Under the pieces are notes generated by a model. It searched no databases. It was not told where the DNA came from and worked only from the letters and a program-made list of their open reading frames with translations. A DNA stretch of 64,000 nt from Mycobacterium sp. SM1 (GTDB taxonomy: Bacteria; Actinomycetota; Actinomycetes; Mycobacteriales; Mycobacteriaceae): NCBI RefSeq assembly GCF_018361265.1, contig NZ_JAFLNH010000005.1:1-64000 (forward strand), written 5' to 3'. Numbering within the stretch: the first letter of the stretch is position 1; each line of letters begins with the position of its first letter. The translations under genes and the position numbers were made by a program. Shown here piece after piece: positions 35,502 through 43,214 of the stretch.

Positions 35502-35824
35502 GCGGAGACCCTCAGCGCGGCAAGCCCAGCGATGCCGGGATCCAGGTCAGCGATGCGGCGCAGCTCGTCCATGGCCGCGCCCCAGCCGTTGGCCTCTTTG
35601 CGTTCGGGCACCCACACGCCGGCGTACATCCCAGTTTCGGTCTGCGCCAAGACAGCATCTTCGGCACACTGGCGGCGCACCGGGCAGCGCTGGCACATCG
35701 CCTCCAAATGCACCCGCACATTGCGCGGCGGTCTCCGCTCCGGTGTCCACAACTCGGGCGCGTCTGCGCTCTCCAGGTAGCACACCGCTTCAAGACGCCA
35801 ATGCTGTCCCTTCAGCTGCAGCAC
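35498..35824 (-). CDS. WhiB-family regulator, compact, 108 aa
   Basis: Iron-sulfur Cys at C15, C44, C47 and C53 (EAVCYLES, MCQRCPVRRQC) and the turn MYAGVWVPE. Standard WhiB length with a short helical C-terminus. Overlaps the upstream gene by 13 bases and the WhiA-like gene by four. Confidence 0.85.
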   Translation of the reverse strand: MLQLKGQHWRLEAVCYLESADAPELWTPERRPPRNVRVHLEAMCQRCPVRRQCAEDAVLAQTETGMYAGVWVPERKEANGWGAAMDELRRIADLDPGIAGLAALRVSA

Positions 35825-36348
35825 ACCGAACTCCTTGCAGGTGTTCGTGTTATCTCAGCGATGAACCGCACCGCCATCGCAGCGACCCGCGCCGCAGCCG
35901 GACGAGCGGGCTCATCGAAACGGATCGCCGACCACAACGCGTCGTACTCCCGCTTGACGAACCCGAACGCCTCATGAGCCGACGACAACGCCCGCCCCGC
36001 CGGGCCCACGGCGCTACGCACGGCCTGCTGCTCGGCGATCGCGGCGCGACACCGCTCACGCGCTGAGCCGCGCGGCTCATACAAATCAGCAATGAACCGT
36101 ATGGCCATCGCACCCACCTGGGCGGCCTCTACGCGGGCACACCCAATCCGGTCGTGGCGCACTTCATCCCACAACTCGTCGACCTCTTCGCCGAGCACCA
36201 TGGCGCCCTCCTCCAAAGACCGCCACAGCTGCGGGTATTCGGCTAGGGCGCGGCTCAGCTCGTCGCGGACAGCAAGCTCGGCGTGCCGGTAGCCGGCCTC
36301 CGGGTCGCCGGTGGTGTAGGCCCCGGCCAGCAGGTGCGGCGTCCTCAT
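35812..36348 (-). CDS. Internally duplicated helical protein, MazG-like, 178 aa
   Basis: Two related halves: MVLGEEVDELWDEVRHDR, then VEAAQVGAMAIRFIADLYEP; and FGFVKREYDALWSAIRFDEP, then ARVAAMAVRFIAEITRTP. The EEVDELWDEV pattern recalls all-alpha NTP pyrophosphatases (MazG family) common in phages; the second copy has lost the acidic residues. ATG 36348 overlaps the upstream stop. Confidence 0.6.
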   Translation of the reverse strand: MRTPHLLAGAYTTGDPEAGYRHAELAVRDELSRALAEYPQLWRSLEEGAMVLGEEVDELWDEVRHDRIGCARVEAAQVGAMAIRFIADLYEPRGSARERCRAAIAEQQAVRSAVGPAGRALSSAHEAFGFVKREYDALWSAIRFDEPARPAAARVAAMAVRFIAEITRTPARSSVCCS

Positions 36349-36695
36349 GCCCACACCGCCCGTGGCCGGCCGATCACATGCCGGATGCATTCACTGCAAG
36401 CGTCGTCACCGGGAACGCACGGCCACCCGCAGATGATGCAGGCGCTTGTGCAGGTGCGGCAGGCCAGCTGGCCGTCGACACGCACCGGCTCCAGCGGCAC
36501 CCTGCTGCACATGGGGCAGTCGCCGACGATCGACGGTGGCCAGCTACCAGCCCCCGGCTGGCCGACCGGACCCGCATAATCCTCGGCCCGACCGGTGTTT
36601 ATGCAGGTCAAAACAGACGAATGTGCATTTAGGGCCGGAACACTTGATTCCGTTGAGGCGTAACCTCTACCCTGAGATCGACTCGGCAAAGTCAT
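36345..36695 (-). CDS. Zinc-ribbon protein, first gene of the operon, 116 aa
   Basis: Four CxxC pairs: CPMC, CRTC, CIIC and CSEC, enough for two zinc sites. Start uncertain: ATG 36695 is directly preceded by GAGGAG with little spacing, so a later start may be used. It opens the ten-gene operon (36695-31476) in which nearly every gene overlaps the next by one to four bases. Confidence 0.55.
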   Translation of the reverse strand: MTLPSRSQGRGYASTESSVPALNAHSSVLTCINTGRAEDYAGPVGQPGAGSWPPSIVGDCPMCSRVPLEPVRVDGQLACRTCTSACIICGWPCVPGDDACSECIRHVIGRPRAVWA

Positions 36696-36788
36696 CTCCT
36701 CTTAATCGGGGAGTCCCTGGACGCTAAGGCTGCTACCTTCTCGTCCGAACCAGAGAGCTGACCCCCTTCGGGGGGTTTCTCTTTTTTC
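36680..36788 (+). ncRNA. Candidate antisense RNA over the operon start, with terminator
   Basis: Plus-strand boxes TTGATT (36644-36649), 18-base spacer and TACCCT (36668-36673). About 100 bases further is an intrinsic terminator: CCCCC-TTCG-GGGGG followed by TTTCTCTTTTTT (36762-36787). No plus-strand gene lies between. The predicted RNA covers the ribosome binding site and start of the 36695 gene in antisense. Confidence 0.45.
36759..36787 (+). terminator. Intrinsic terminator, plus strand
   Basis: G/C stem with a TTCG tetraloop and a T-rich tail on the plus strand only. Strongest terminator in the window. It faces away from the XRE gene at 36930, so it insulates that gene or ends the candidate antisense RNA. 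Confidence 0.7.
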
Positions 36789-36929
36789 TGGGACAGGGTT
36801 TATTGGGAATGTTTTGGAAGCGCCGCAGCAGCGAGCGCAGCTAGAGCAGCAGCCGCACCACCACCTTCCCGGCAAACGTCACCGAATCCCTCCTCATCAC
36901 ATCGGAACGCTCAGACCATACTCTAGGAT

Positions 36930-37463
36930 ATGACAACTGTCTATGACAGCGGAATTAACAGGAAAGTGGAGACCTCGGTGAACCTTTCTGACTATGAACC
37001 GCGCTGCAGGCCCGATATGACACGGCGCGTGCTGCGCGGATTCAATCCGCAGGCCTTCGCCGAGGCTCGCCGGCGCAAAGGCATCAGCGTCGCCGACCTG
37101 GCCCGCCTCGCCGATGTCGGCCAGTCGACTGTGCATGCATGGGAAGCTGGCCGCGGAACCCCCCAAGTGGATCTGCTGGCTCGCGTCATGCGCATCCTCG
37201 ACACCGGCATCGAACAGGTCGTCACCATCCCCCCCCAGGAGCGCTACCCCGGCGACTGGCGGATCATCAAAGGAATGACCCAGCCCGAGTTGGCCGCCGC
37301 CGCCAAAATCGCAACCACCACGCTGCGAGGAATCGAACGCGCCGACATCGGTCTGACCGACGCCAACGCGGTCAAACTCGCAAAGCACCTCGGCATCAGC
37401 GTCGAGGAATACCGGGCCGCATACCAGCGCGCCCGTCACCGCCCGCCCGGAACCCCAGTGTAA
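36930..37463 (+). CDS. Tandem XRE-type HTH regulator, 177 aa
   Basis: Two Cro/CI-type HTH domains. First about 40-90 (FAEARRRKGISVADLARLAD, then STVHAWEAGRGTP); second about 108-165 (IIKGMTQPELAAAAKIATTT, then GIERADIGLTDANAVKLAKH). Two tandem domains on one chain are less common than dimers of single ones. Divergent from the WhiB operon, so a likely regulator of it. Mostly leaderless: TACTCT lies ten bases before the ATG. Confidence 0.8.
   Translation: MTTVYDSGINRKVETSVNLSDYEPRCRPDMTRRVLRGFNPQAFAEARRRKGISVADLARLADVGQSTVHAWEAGRGTPQVDLLARVMRILDTGIEQVVTIPPQERYPGDWRIIKGMTQPELAAAAKIATTTLRGIERADIGLTDANAVKLAKHLGISVEEYRAAYQRARHRPPGTPV
36937..36949. promoter_or_regulatory. Palindrome at the XRE gene start
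   Basis: CTGTC-TAT-GACAG sits seven bases inside the coding start, a candidate autoregulatory operator. Confidence 0.35.
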
Positions 37464-37890
37464 ACCTCGAGGAAACCCCAGCAAACCGCCGCAGCGAGCA
37501 CCGCCCTGATCACGACGCAAACCGCAACCGTCCGATCCGCGACGAAACGGCGGCGCGCAGTTAGCCAGCCCAGCCCTGTAAGGCCAGCTAAAACCCAGCG
37601 ATGCCGCCATAATGCCCTCCTGAACGCCTTACGTTGCCATGCCCCAGACGATGCTCACACGAAAATTTCAGCAGGCAAGACCTCGAAAGTCACGAAACTG
37701 AGCAAAGGAAAAAACGACAATCCGACGATAACAATCCGATAACAATTGCGAGGCTGCCTGGTGAGGCAGAACCCAAACCCGCCGGCCACACGACACGAGC
37801 CACCACCACAACTCGGGCCCGCATGACCCAGCAGGTAAGCCGGCGCGCCCGACCACCCGAACCTTTGCGGTGTCGAACATGTTGACCCGA
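37464..37890. other. Non-coding gap with short direct repeats
   Basis: No convincing gene. At 37717-37746 ACAATCCGA (37717 and 37731) and CGATAACAAT (37726 and 37737) are each repeated, an AT-rich iteron-like patch in GC-rich DNA. Confidence 0.4.
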
Positions 37891-38213
37891 CCTTCTTCGG
37901 CGCAAGCCTCGCCATTTATGGCTGGGTTAGCCGATCCCGTTCGTCGCCGGGCGTAGCCCGGCGCTTGGAGCCAGTGTGTCTGGCCGGTGTTGTCAGATCG
38001 GCCCGCTATGCTCGTTGTGGGTTCGCAGGGCAGGACATCGCCCGGGGCCGGAACCCAGGTAGCACCAACTCGCGAGGCCGCGGCAACACCAGACACCTGC
38101 GGCGCCCGCAAGGGACAGAGCGAGTCGGCCCGAACCGCCTCCAGCGGGCGGCCTACGGCGGCGCGCAACACTGCGCCGAGACAGCCGAACGCTGCGCGGA
38201 ATCCCATGTCAAA
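37891..38213 (+). mobile_element. Non-coding mobile module B
   Basis: Second copy of the module at 4446-4786. The structured 5' part is kept (GCCATTTATGGC and CGCCGGGC/GCCCGGCG stems). The right-end hairpin has been deleted cleanly: GGAATCCCA is followed directly by TGTCAA, where copy A has about 18 bases in between. No intact frame. Confidence 0.65.
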
Positions 38214-38578
38214 ACGGTGCGTATACGGCTGTCCACCGTCAACAGCAAGAGACACAATCCACCCGCTCTGATCAGGGATTAAGCCGGTTTGCGCCACTGT
38301 GAGCCACCTGGCGCTTCGACCGTGACCGCGATAGGCCGCCGCGAGACAGCCGCCGCCGTTCGCGCCCAGAGCATCAGGACGCTGTCGGTGCCAACGATCC
38401 ACGGCGACACCGTGGACGATCAGGGAGTCTGGGGGCGACGCCACGCGTTTATCGACACACCTTTGTCCTGCTCAGCGGCGTTCTCCGCCAAGTTCCACAC
38501 AAACCGCGCGTGGCGACAATGCTCGGCCAGCACCACCGCCTGCTCCAGAACAACGAAGTCGCGCGAAGCGACCATCTG
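38214..38578. other. Gap without a recognised gene
   Basis: Plus-strand frame is open through into the antitoxin gene but lacks a start and motif before 38622. Probably non-coding. Confidence 0.35.
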
Positions 38579-38611
38579 CTACCCTATGTGGGTTCAACCC
38601 ACCACGGGTAG
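38579..38611. promoter_or_regulatory. Toxin-antitoxin operator, nested palindromes
   Basis: Outer arms CTACCC/GGGTAG (38579-38584, 38606-38611) and inner palindrome GTGGGTTCAACCCAC (38588-38602) share the same centre, 38595. TAGTGT, a -10-like box, overlaps the outer arm ten bases before the antitoxin ATG. Confidence 0.55.
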
Positions 38612-38621
38612 TGTGGTTGGT

Positions 38622-38858
38622 ATGAGTGAGATGATCCGCACCGACAGCCGCGGCCGCGCCACGCTGGTGGGCCACCCTGACTCGACCTACTTGCTGCACG
38701 AGGAACCCGACGGGGTGTTGGTGTTGGAACCTGCAGTGGTTATGTCGGCGGCACAGGCGAGCTACCTCGCGCTCCCGGCTGCCGACCGCGCGCGTATCGA
38801 AGAGTTCGTCGACGACCCGTCCACCGCAGTGAAACGCACCTATAAGCGACGCCGGTAA
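38622..38858 (+). CDS. AbrB/MazE-like antitoxin, 78 aa
   Basis: N-terminal swapped-hairpin-like segment (MIRTDSRGRATLVGHPDSTY) and an acidic, helical, probably toxin-binding C-terminus (DRARIEEFVDDPSTA) with a basic tail. Two bases separate its stop from the toxin start. Pairing with a RelE-type toxin is a known mix. Leaderless start likely. Confidence 0.7.
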   Translation: MSEMIRTDSRGRATLVGHPDSTYLLHEEPDGVLVLEPAVVMSAAQASYLALPAADRARIEEFVDDPSTAVKRTYKRRR

Positions 38859-38860
38859 CC

Positions 38861-39142
38861 GTGCCCATCGAGTACGCACCAAAGGCCGCCGCGCAGCTCG
38901 ACGCGCTGGAGCAATCTGCGGACGATCAGACCTGGGACGCGATCTGCAGCGTGCTCGAACTGATCGACCAGCACCCGGACAGCGCGCAGGCCCGGCGAGA
39001 AGAAATCACCGGATCAAACGGCAAGAAGATGTGGAAGGTGCCCGTGCGGTCCCCATCCGTCAACGACCTCGCCGTCTTGTGGAGTCGAGGCTCAACCGTC
39101 GACTATGTGGTGTTCGTTGGCGTGATGCCGATCGCGAGGTAG
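38861..39142 (+). CDS. RelE/ParE-like toxin, 93 aa
   Basis: GTG start. RelE-like order: IEYAPKAAAQLDALE, helix with LELIDQHPDSAQARR, then beta strands MWKVPVRSPSVNDLAVLW and VDYVVFVGVMPI. Length and basic patches fit an mRNA interferase or gyrase toxin; catalytic residues cannot be fixed by eye. Confidence 0.7.
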   Translation: MPIEYAPKAAAQLDALEQSADDQTWDAICSVLELIDQHPDSAQARREEITGSNGKKMWKVPVRSPSVNDLAVLWSRGSTVDYVVFVGVMPIAR

Positions 39143-39149
39143 CACCACA

Positions 39150-39447
39150 CTGGCCAGCCAGTCCGCAACCGCCAACGCGCGAATGTCCTCACATCGGGAC
39201 GTCGACGAGCCGCCGAAGTCCAGCCGTAGTGCGCAAGCACGCAAGCGGCGAGGCCGCAGGCATCCGCCCTCGCGGAAGTCAGTGGCGCGTATCAAAGCCC
39301 GACGCGCAGCGCGGGCCAAAATACGACAGAGCCGCTCGGCGCGAACCTCCACTACCGACCAGCCCGCGGCGTTGCTCGCAGCATGAACAACGAGACAGCT
39401 GGCCGGCACGAGGAATCCCCGCATCTTCAGTGCGGGGAGGACGTCAA
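39150..39447 (+). mobile_element. tnpB 3' relic with IS605-like right end
   Basis: Ends with the right-end hairpin GGAATCCCCGCATCTTCAGT to GTCAA (39412-39447). Upstream the sequence HRDVDEPP recalls the TnpB motif HRDVNAARN, followed by a basic low-complexity tail. No intact gene. Confidence 0.5.
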
Positions 39448-39517
39448 CGACACATAATCCTGTCACCGCGCAACAGTATCGAGGCGTTTCCCAACAGTAA
39501 CAGCGGTGATCGCACGC

Positions 39518-40264
39518 CTATCGACGCTGTGCGACGCCATTGGGCCTCAAAGCGTAAACCGTTGCGGGTGAGCCAGTGCCGCCGGCGTTGATGAAACCGC
39601 CAACCGCAAGCCAAAACCCGCGCGCAGGAAGCCGGTCGAGGTTAGCAAGCACTTCGAGGCTGATGCGATGCTCCCGGTACAGAAGTTTGGAAACCGCGAA
39701 CGTTTCATCAACACCGACATCGGGACTAAACGCGTCCGTCCCCAACGCTCCGCGATGCCCGAGCGCCCCTCGCCGCAGCAGCCACCGCACCGCCTCAACA
39801 GAGAATCCCGGGTGACGCGGCACGCCGTTATCGTCGAGATTGGCGAAACGCGCAGTCGGCCAGCGCTTATGCCAGCCGGTGTTAAGGATGACCGCGCACT
39901 GGTGCGGAAACGGCCCAAATACCGACTCCCAAGCTTCGAGATCATCGACAGTAACCGCGTAGTCGTCATCGTTTTCAGCCTGACGTTGCACATCGATCAT
40001 CACACCCGGCAGAAAAAAGTCTTCAGCCTCCAGCTCGTCCGCGGCAGCTGCACCTTCATTGAAATGGCGCGGCGCACCCCAATGCGTTCCGGTATGTTCA
40101 CCGACTGAAACATAGTTGAGCGCATAACCGTCGCTATCGAAACTGGTCACAGGCTGCAACCGGTACGGGGGATCGCCGGGGTAGTGACATACTTCCCCGG
40201 GAGCCAACCGATGTGACAAACCGACAACTTGAACGCCGTCGGCTCCGAAAAACTGATCAAGCAT
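39518..40264 (-). CDS. Cyclase/kynurenine-formamidase-fold protein, 248 aa
   Basis: ATG 40264 follows GAGGTAGG. Family signature HxGTHxDxPxH appears as HTGTHWGAPRHF, so the metal-ligating Asp is replaced by Gly. Other elements are normal: VGLSHRLAPGEVCHYPGDPP, ILNTGWHKRW, RRGALGHRGALGTDAFSPDVG. Members hydrolyse amides or lactones using metal; this one may be altered or inactive. It ends an operon with two regulators. Confidence 0.7.
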   Translation of the reverse strand: MLDQFFGADGVQVVGLSHRLAPGEVCHYPGDPPYRLQPVTSFDSDGYALNYVSVGEHTGTHWGAPRHFNEGAAAADELEAEDFFLPGVMIDVQRQAENDDDYAVTVDDLEAWESVFGPFPHQCAVILNTGWHKRWPTARFANLDDNGVPRHPGFSVEAVRWLLRRGALGHRGALGTDAFSPDVGVDETFAVSKLLYREHRISLEVLANLDRLPARGFWLAVGGFINAGGTGSPATVYALRPNGVAQRR

Positions 40265-40272
40265 GAAAGCGC

Positions 40273-41331
40273 CTACCTCTTTTCCAGCAAGTAACTGGCA
40301 GCAATGCTCATAGCCGAAGGAAAAATCATGTACCCGACATCGGCGCCGTACGGAATCGAGTTTTGTGGCTTCCACCAGGCGAAATAGACGAACAACAAAT
40401 CCGATATCAACAGAACGGCAACTCCGCAGAACGCCACCGCTAACGACCAGTTGCGCTCGCGGCGCCCAATCCAACCGAACAAACCGAACACAACCAGCAT
40501 CGTCAGGTCGGTAACGATGTAGAGCGCGTAGACGACAGCCGCGCCGACGGGTCCACGGATGAAAAACAACAGGGCCAGTGCCGCTGCAGCCGTGGTCGAC
40601 AACATCAGAACGACAAGCACTCCTGCGCACGCCCAGCGCAACCTCGCCGGCAACGCCGCCACAAAGCTCGGGATCACACAAGCTGGAAGCAGCAGATAGA
40701 ACAGATCACCGATCGATGGCGCAGCAGGGATTGGGTTATCGAAGATATCGCGCATCGCAAGCCAATACGCCTGACCCCCAGACCACCCCACCAGCCCCAG
40801 CGCCAGCGCCAGCGCACGCCCTTCTTTGCTCTTAGCGAAGACAACACCCCATAGGCCGGCTGCAACAAGGCCGAACCCGAGCTGCGCGGCGTCGGTGATC
40901 GCCTGATTGCGTGAAGCGCTGGCCGGTGCCAAGCCTTGCACAGAGACGACGATAAAAAGCAGCACGAAGCACGCCGCCGCGACATAAGAGGCCAACCCCC
41001 GTCGCAGAGACTCGTCAGCAGCCGCCGCTGCCGCTGTTGGTTGACCACCCCCACCCATGCACTCGATCCAAAGTTGCCGAAACATCTCTGTGTTGCCGCC
41101 CAAATGCGCCACAACAGCTTCGAGTACGTCCCACTTCGGCACGGACTCTCCACTGAAAACCCGCCCAACTGTCGCGCGACTCCACCCTGTTTTCTGCGCC
41201 ATCGAACGAAAGCTCGGCTGGCCCGCCGCCAACCGCAGCCGGTACAACTCACTTCGTAATTCGGCCAACGAGACAGACCGTTTCAGCCCGTCATCATCCG
41301 GGGTATGCCCCTTGGGAATCGCCTCATCCAC
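40273..41331 (-). CDS. Membrane-anchored XRE-type regulator, 352 aa
   Basis: N-terminal XRE HTH (about 22-70: LRSELYRLRLAAGQPSFRSM, then KTGWSRATVGRVFSGESVP), followed by eight predicted membrane helices (for example YVAAACFVLLFIVVSVQGLA, VVYALYIVTDLTMLVVFGLF). The multi-helix part recalls sensor membrane domains. A DNA-binding domain tied to such a domain suggests one-step sensing at the membrane. Overlaps the upstream gene by eight bases. Confidence 0.75.
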   Translation of the reverse strand: MDEAIPKGHTPDDDGLKRSVSLAELRSELYRLRLAAGQPSFRSMAQKTGWSRATVGRVFSGESVPKWDVLEAVVAHLGGNTEMFRQLWIECMGGGGQPTAAAAAADESLRRGLASYVAAACFVLLFIVVSVQGLAPASASRNQAITDAAQLGFGLVAAGLWGVVFAKSKEGRALALALGLVGWSGGQAYWLAMRDIFDNPIPAAPSIGDLFYLLLPACVIPSFVAALPARLRWACAGVLVVLMLSTTAAAALALLFFIRGPVGAAVVYALYIVTDLTMLVVFGLFGWIGRRERNWSLAVAFCGVAVLLISDLLFVYFAWWKPQNSIPYGADVGYMIFPSAMSIAASYLLEKR

Positions 41332-43105
41332 ACGCCAAATCCGTCCGCTTTTGAGCTAATCGGAAGTCGTGTTCAATGAGTTCAAGGACTTCGTTATCGC
41401 CGCGGTCGCGCAGGATCGACGTAACCTGGTGCGGTCTACAGTCAAGGGCGCGAGCCAGCGCGGGAATCGGATCCTGTGCGGGCTTCCCTAGCAGGGCCTG
41501 CAGGTGGCAATGCGGACTTTCTCCAGCCGTGATCCGCGCTACGTCTATAGCGTTGTCACGCAGATTGAACACCAGCACGACGGTGTCGCCCAATTCGGCG
41601 CCGACGCTCGCCGCAAGAGCGCGCAGTGATCCGACACTCGGTCCGCGCGTCGTGGAAAGATGCCAGGCAAGCTTGATGGCACCATGAGGGCCGCTAAATA
41701 GACGATGCTCACCCGGGTGTATTCCCAATGCTGCCGCCACGGCGGGATGGACCTGCTGGCCCGAGCCGCGCAGCAGATCCCGGGTTACCGCCAGGGCCAC
41801 CCGTATTTCGTTGCGTCCATTGCAAAACACGCGGCGCACCGAGCGCAATGGAGGCACAGTCGGCCAGCCATCAGCTGCAGTTCGCTTGCGCACCATACCG
41901 CCTTCAGTCACAAAGCCGGGGGCCGCTGCTAAGTAAGTACGAACGGAGATCTCAGCGACATCAGGAAAACACGTCCTCATATCGGCAACCACAGTCTCAA
42001 CTTCGATGACCCCGCCGGCAACGTCAATCCGTTTCACGATTTCACTGAAGACGCCGCCGTATTCATCAAGCCCCCACTCCCGTAGCGCCCAAGTCCGTCG
42101 GGTAGTACGGGCGAACCGGTGGTCGCCGTACAGCGCCTCACGCACCGCCCGGGGATGATAGTTCTCGCCGATCGCTGCGGCGATCATCTCCGCGGTCGCA
42201 GGAACTCCAGACACGTGCAGCACAGCCACAGCCTTGTCGGCCACCGATGTGCCCCACCGCACCCACCGGTCACCGAAACGCCGCAACCCCGGCCGACTCT
42301 TAACAAAGTCCTCGGCAACATCAGCAGCCATGCCAAGAAGACCCAGTTCAGCGACGAGGTCAGCAGTCGACGGCGCCCCAAATCGAGCAAGTGCTGCATT
42401 CAGCGCCGCTTCTGCGGCGCTGAATGCTCCTGTCGAAGTGTCCTCAAACCAGCCATCACGCCACGCGTAGGGGCCCGCCACCGCCAGCAACATCAATCCT
42501 GCCTCGCCCTCCAGGTCAAGCCCGATATCTCGCAGCGCCGCCTCGATCATGTGGTCACGAACCAAAGGGCCTATTGCGCGACGAAGTTGTTCTGCGTGCG
42601 CCGCTACGTCACGGTGAAATGGATCGGCGAGCAGCTCCGCGAATCGGACCTCCGCCTTACGCTGGTTGCGCATGACCGATGCATCACTGGTACCAAGCAC
42701 CTCGGCAACCTTCTGAAGGGTCTGCGGCCGCAGCGCCCAAGTCCGCCCACGCAGGATGATCCGGTCACTTTCGGTGAGGCGATCGAGCAGTCGCAGTGCC
42801 GCAGACGCAGCGTCATTCGCCGCAGAATTCGACCTAGCCCTTTCGACGGCGTCTCGCGCGGCCGCCATAATGGCGCGCACCGTGGCCGCACCGCCCTTTG
42901 GCCGGCTGATCAATGATGAAATCGTCTGGTCGGCCAGATCCGACCAGGTAGCGAAATCCCCAGAGTAGAAGCTCCGAGCGCGCCCCGGAAGCCGCCCGTA
43001 TGGAATCGGCTGCGCACCGATATGCTCCAGGCCGTCGATCAGCTCAGCGATCGGCCTGCCGGCCAGCTCCCGCGCTGATATCTCACCCCACCAGTCAGCC
43101 GCCAT
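41324..43105 (-). CDS. Multi-domain regulator with alpha-CTD-like, sigma-4-like HTH and winged-helix parts, 593 aa
   Basis: Residues about 50-90 (ATWSDLADQTISSLISRPKG) resemble the helix-hairpin-helix of RNA polymerase alpha CTD. Residues about 107-155 (LDRLTESDRIILRGRTWALR, then LQKVAEVLGTSDASVMRNQR) resemble a sigma region 4 HTH. Later come repeated winged-helix-like units (TAEMIAAAIGENYHPRAVRE, then TWALREWG). A SpoVT/ATPase motif is absent. I recognise the domain order from uncharacterised actinobacterial proteins. Likely acts on transcription. Confidence 0.6.
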   Translation of the reverse strand: MAADWWGEISARELAGRPIAELIDGLEHIGAQPIPYGRLPGRARSFYSGDFATWSDLADQTISSLISRPKGGAATVRAIMAAARDAVERARSNSAANDAASAALRLLDRLTESDRIILRGRTWALRPQTLQKVAEVLGTSDASVMRNQRKAEVRFAELLADPFHRDVAAHAEQLRRAIGPLVRDHMIEAALRDIGLDLEGEAGLMLLAVAGPYAWRDGWFEDTSTGAFSAAEAALNAALARFGAPSTADLVAELGLLGMAADVAEDFVKSRPGLRRFGDRWVRWGTSVADKAVAVLHVSGVPATAEMIAAAIGENYHPRAVREALYGDHRFARTTRRTWALREWGLDEYGGVFSEIVKRIDVAGGVIEVETVVADMRTCFPDVAEISVRTYLAAAPGFVTEGGMVRKRTAADGWPTVPPLRSVRRVFCNGRNEIRVALAVTRDLLRGSGQQVHPAVAAALGIHPGEHRLFSGPHGAIKLAWHLSTTRGPSVGSLRALAASVGAELGDTVVLVFNLRDNAIDVARITAGESPHCHLQALLGKPAQDPIPALARALDCRPHQVTSILRDRGDNEVLELIEHDFRLAQKRTDLACG

Positions 43106-43214
43106 ATTTCATGAAAAATACCTCAGATGGTGCGTGGGTGTATAACGCGGGAGTCGCCGCCGCGCGGTGAAGGCCGACCCGGCTTGGCACAGGTCGAAAA
43201 ATCTGAAACGCGTG

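Noticed and set aside
36660..36790. tRNA gene before the terminator at 36759
   Set aside because: No cloverleaf with T-loop GTTCRA and acceptor stem can be formed.
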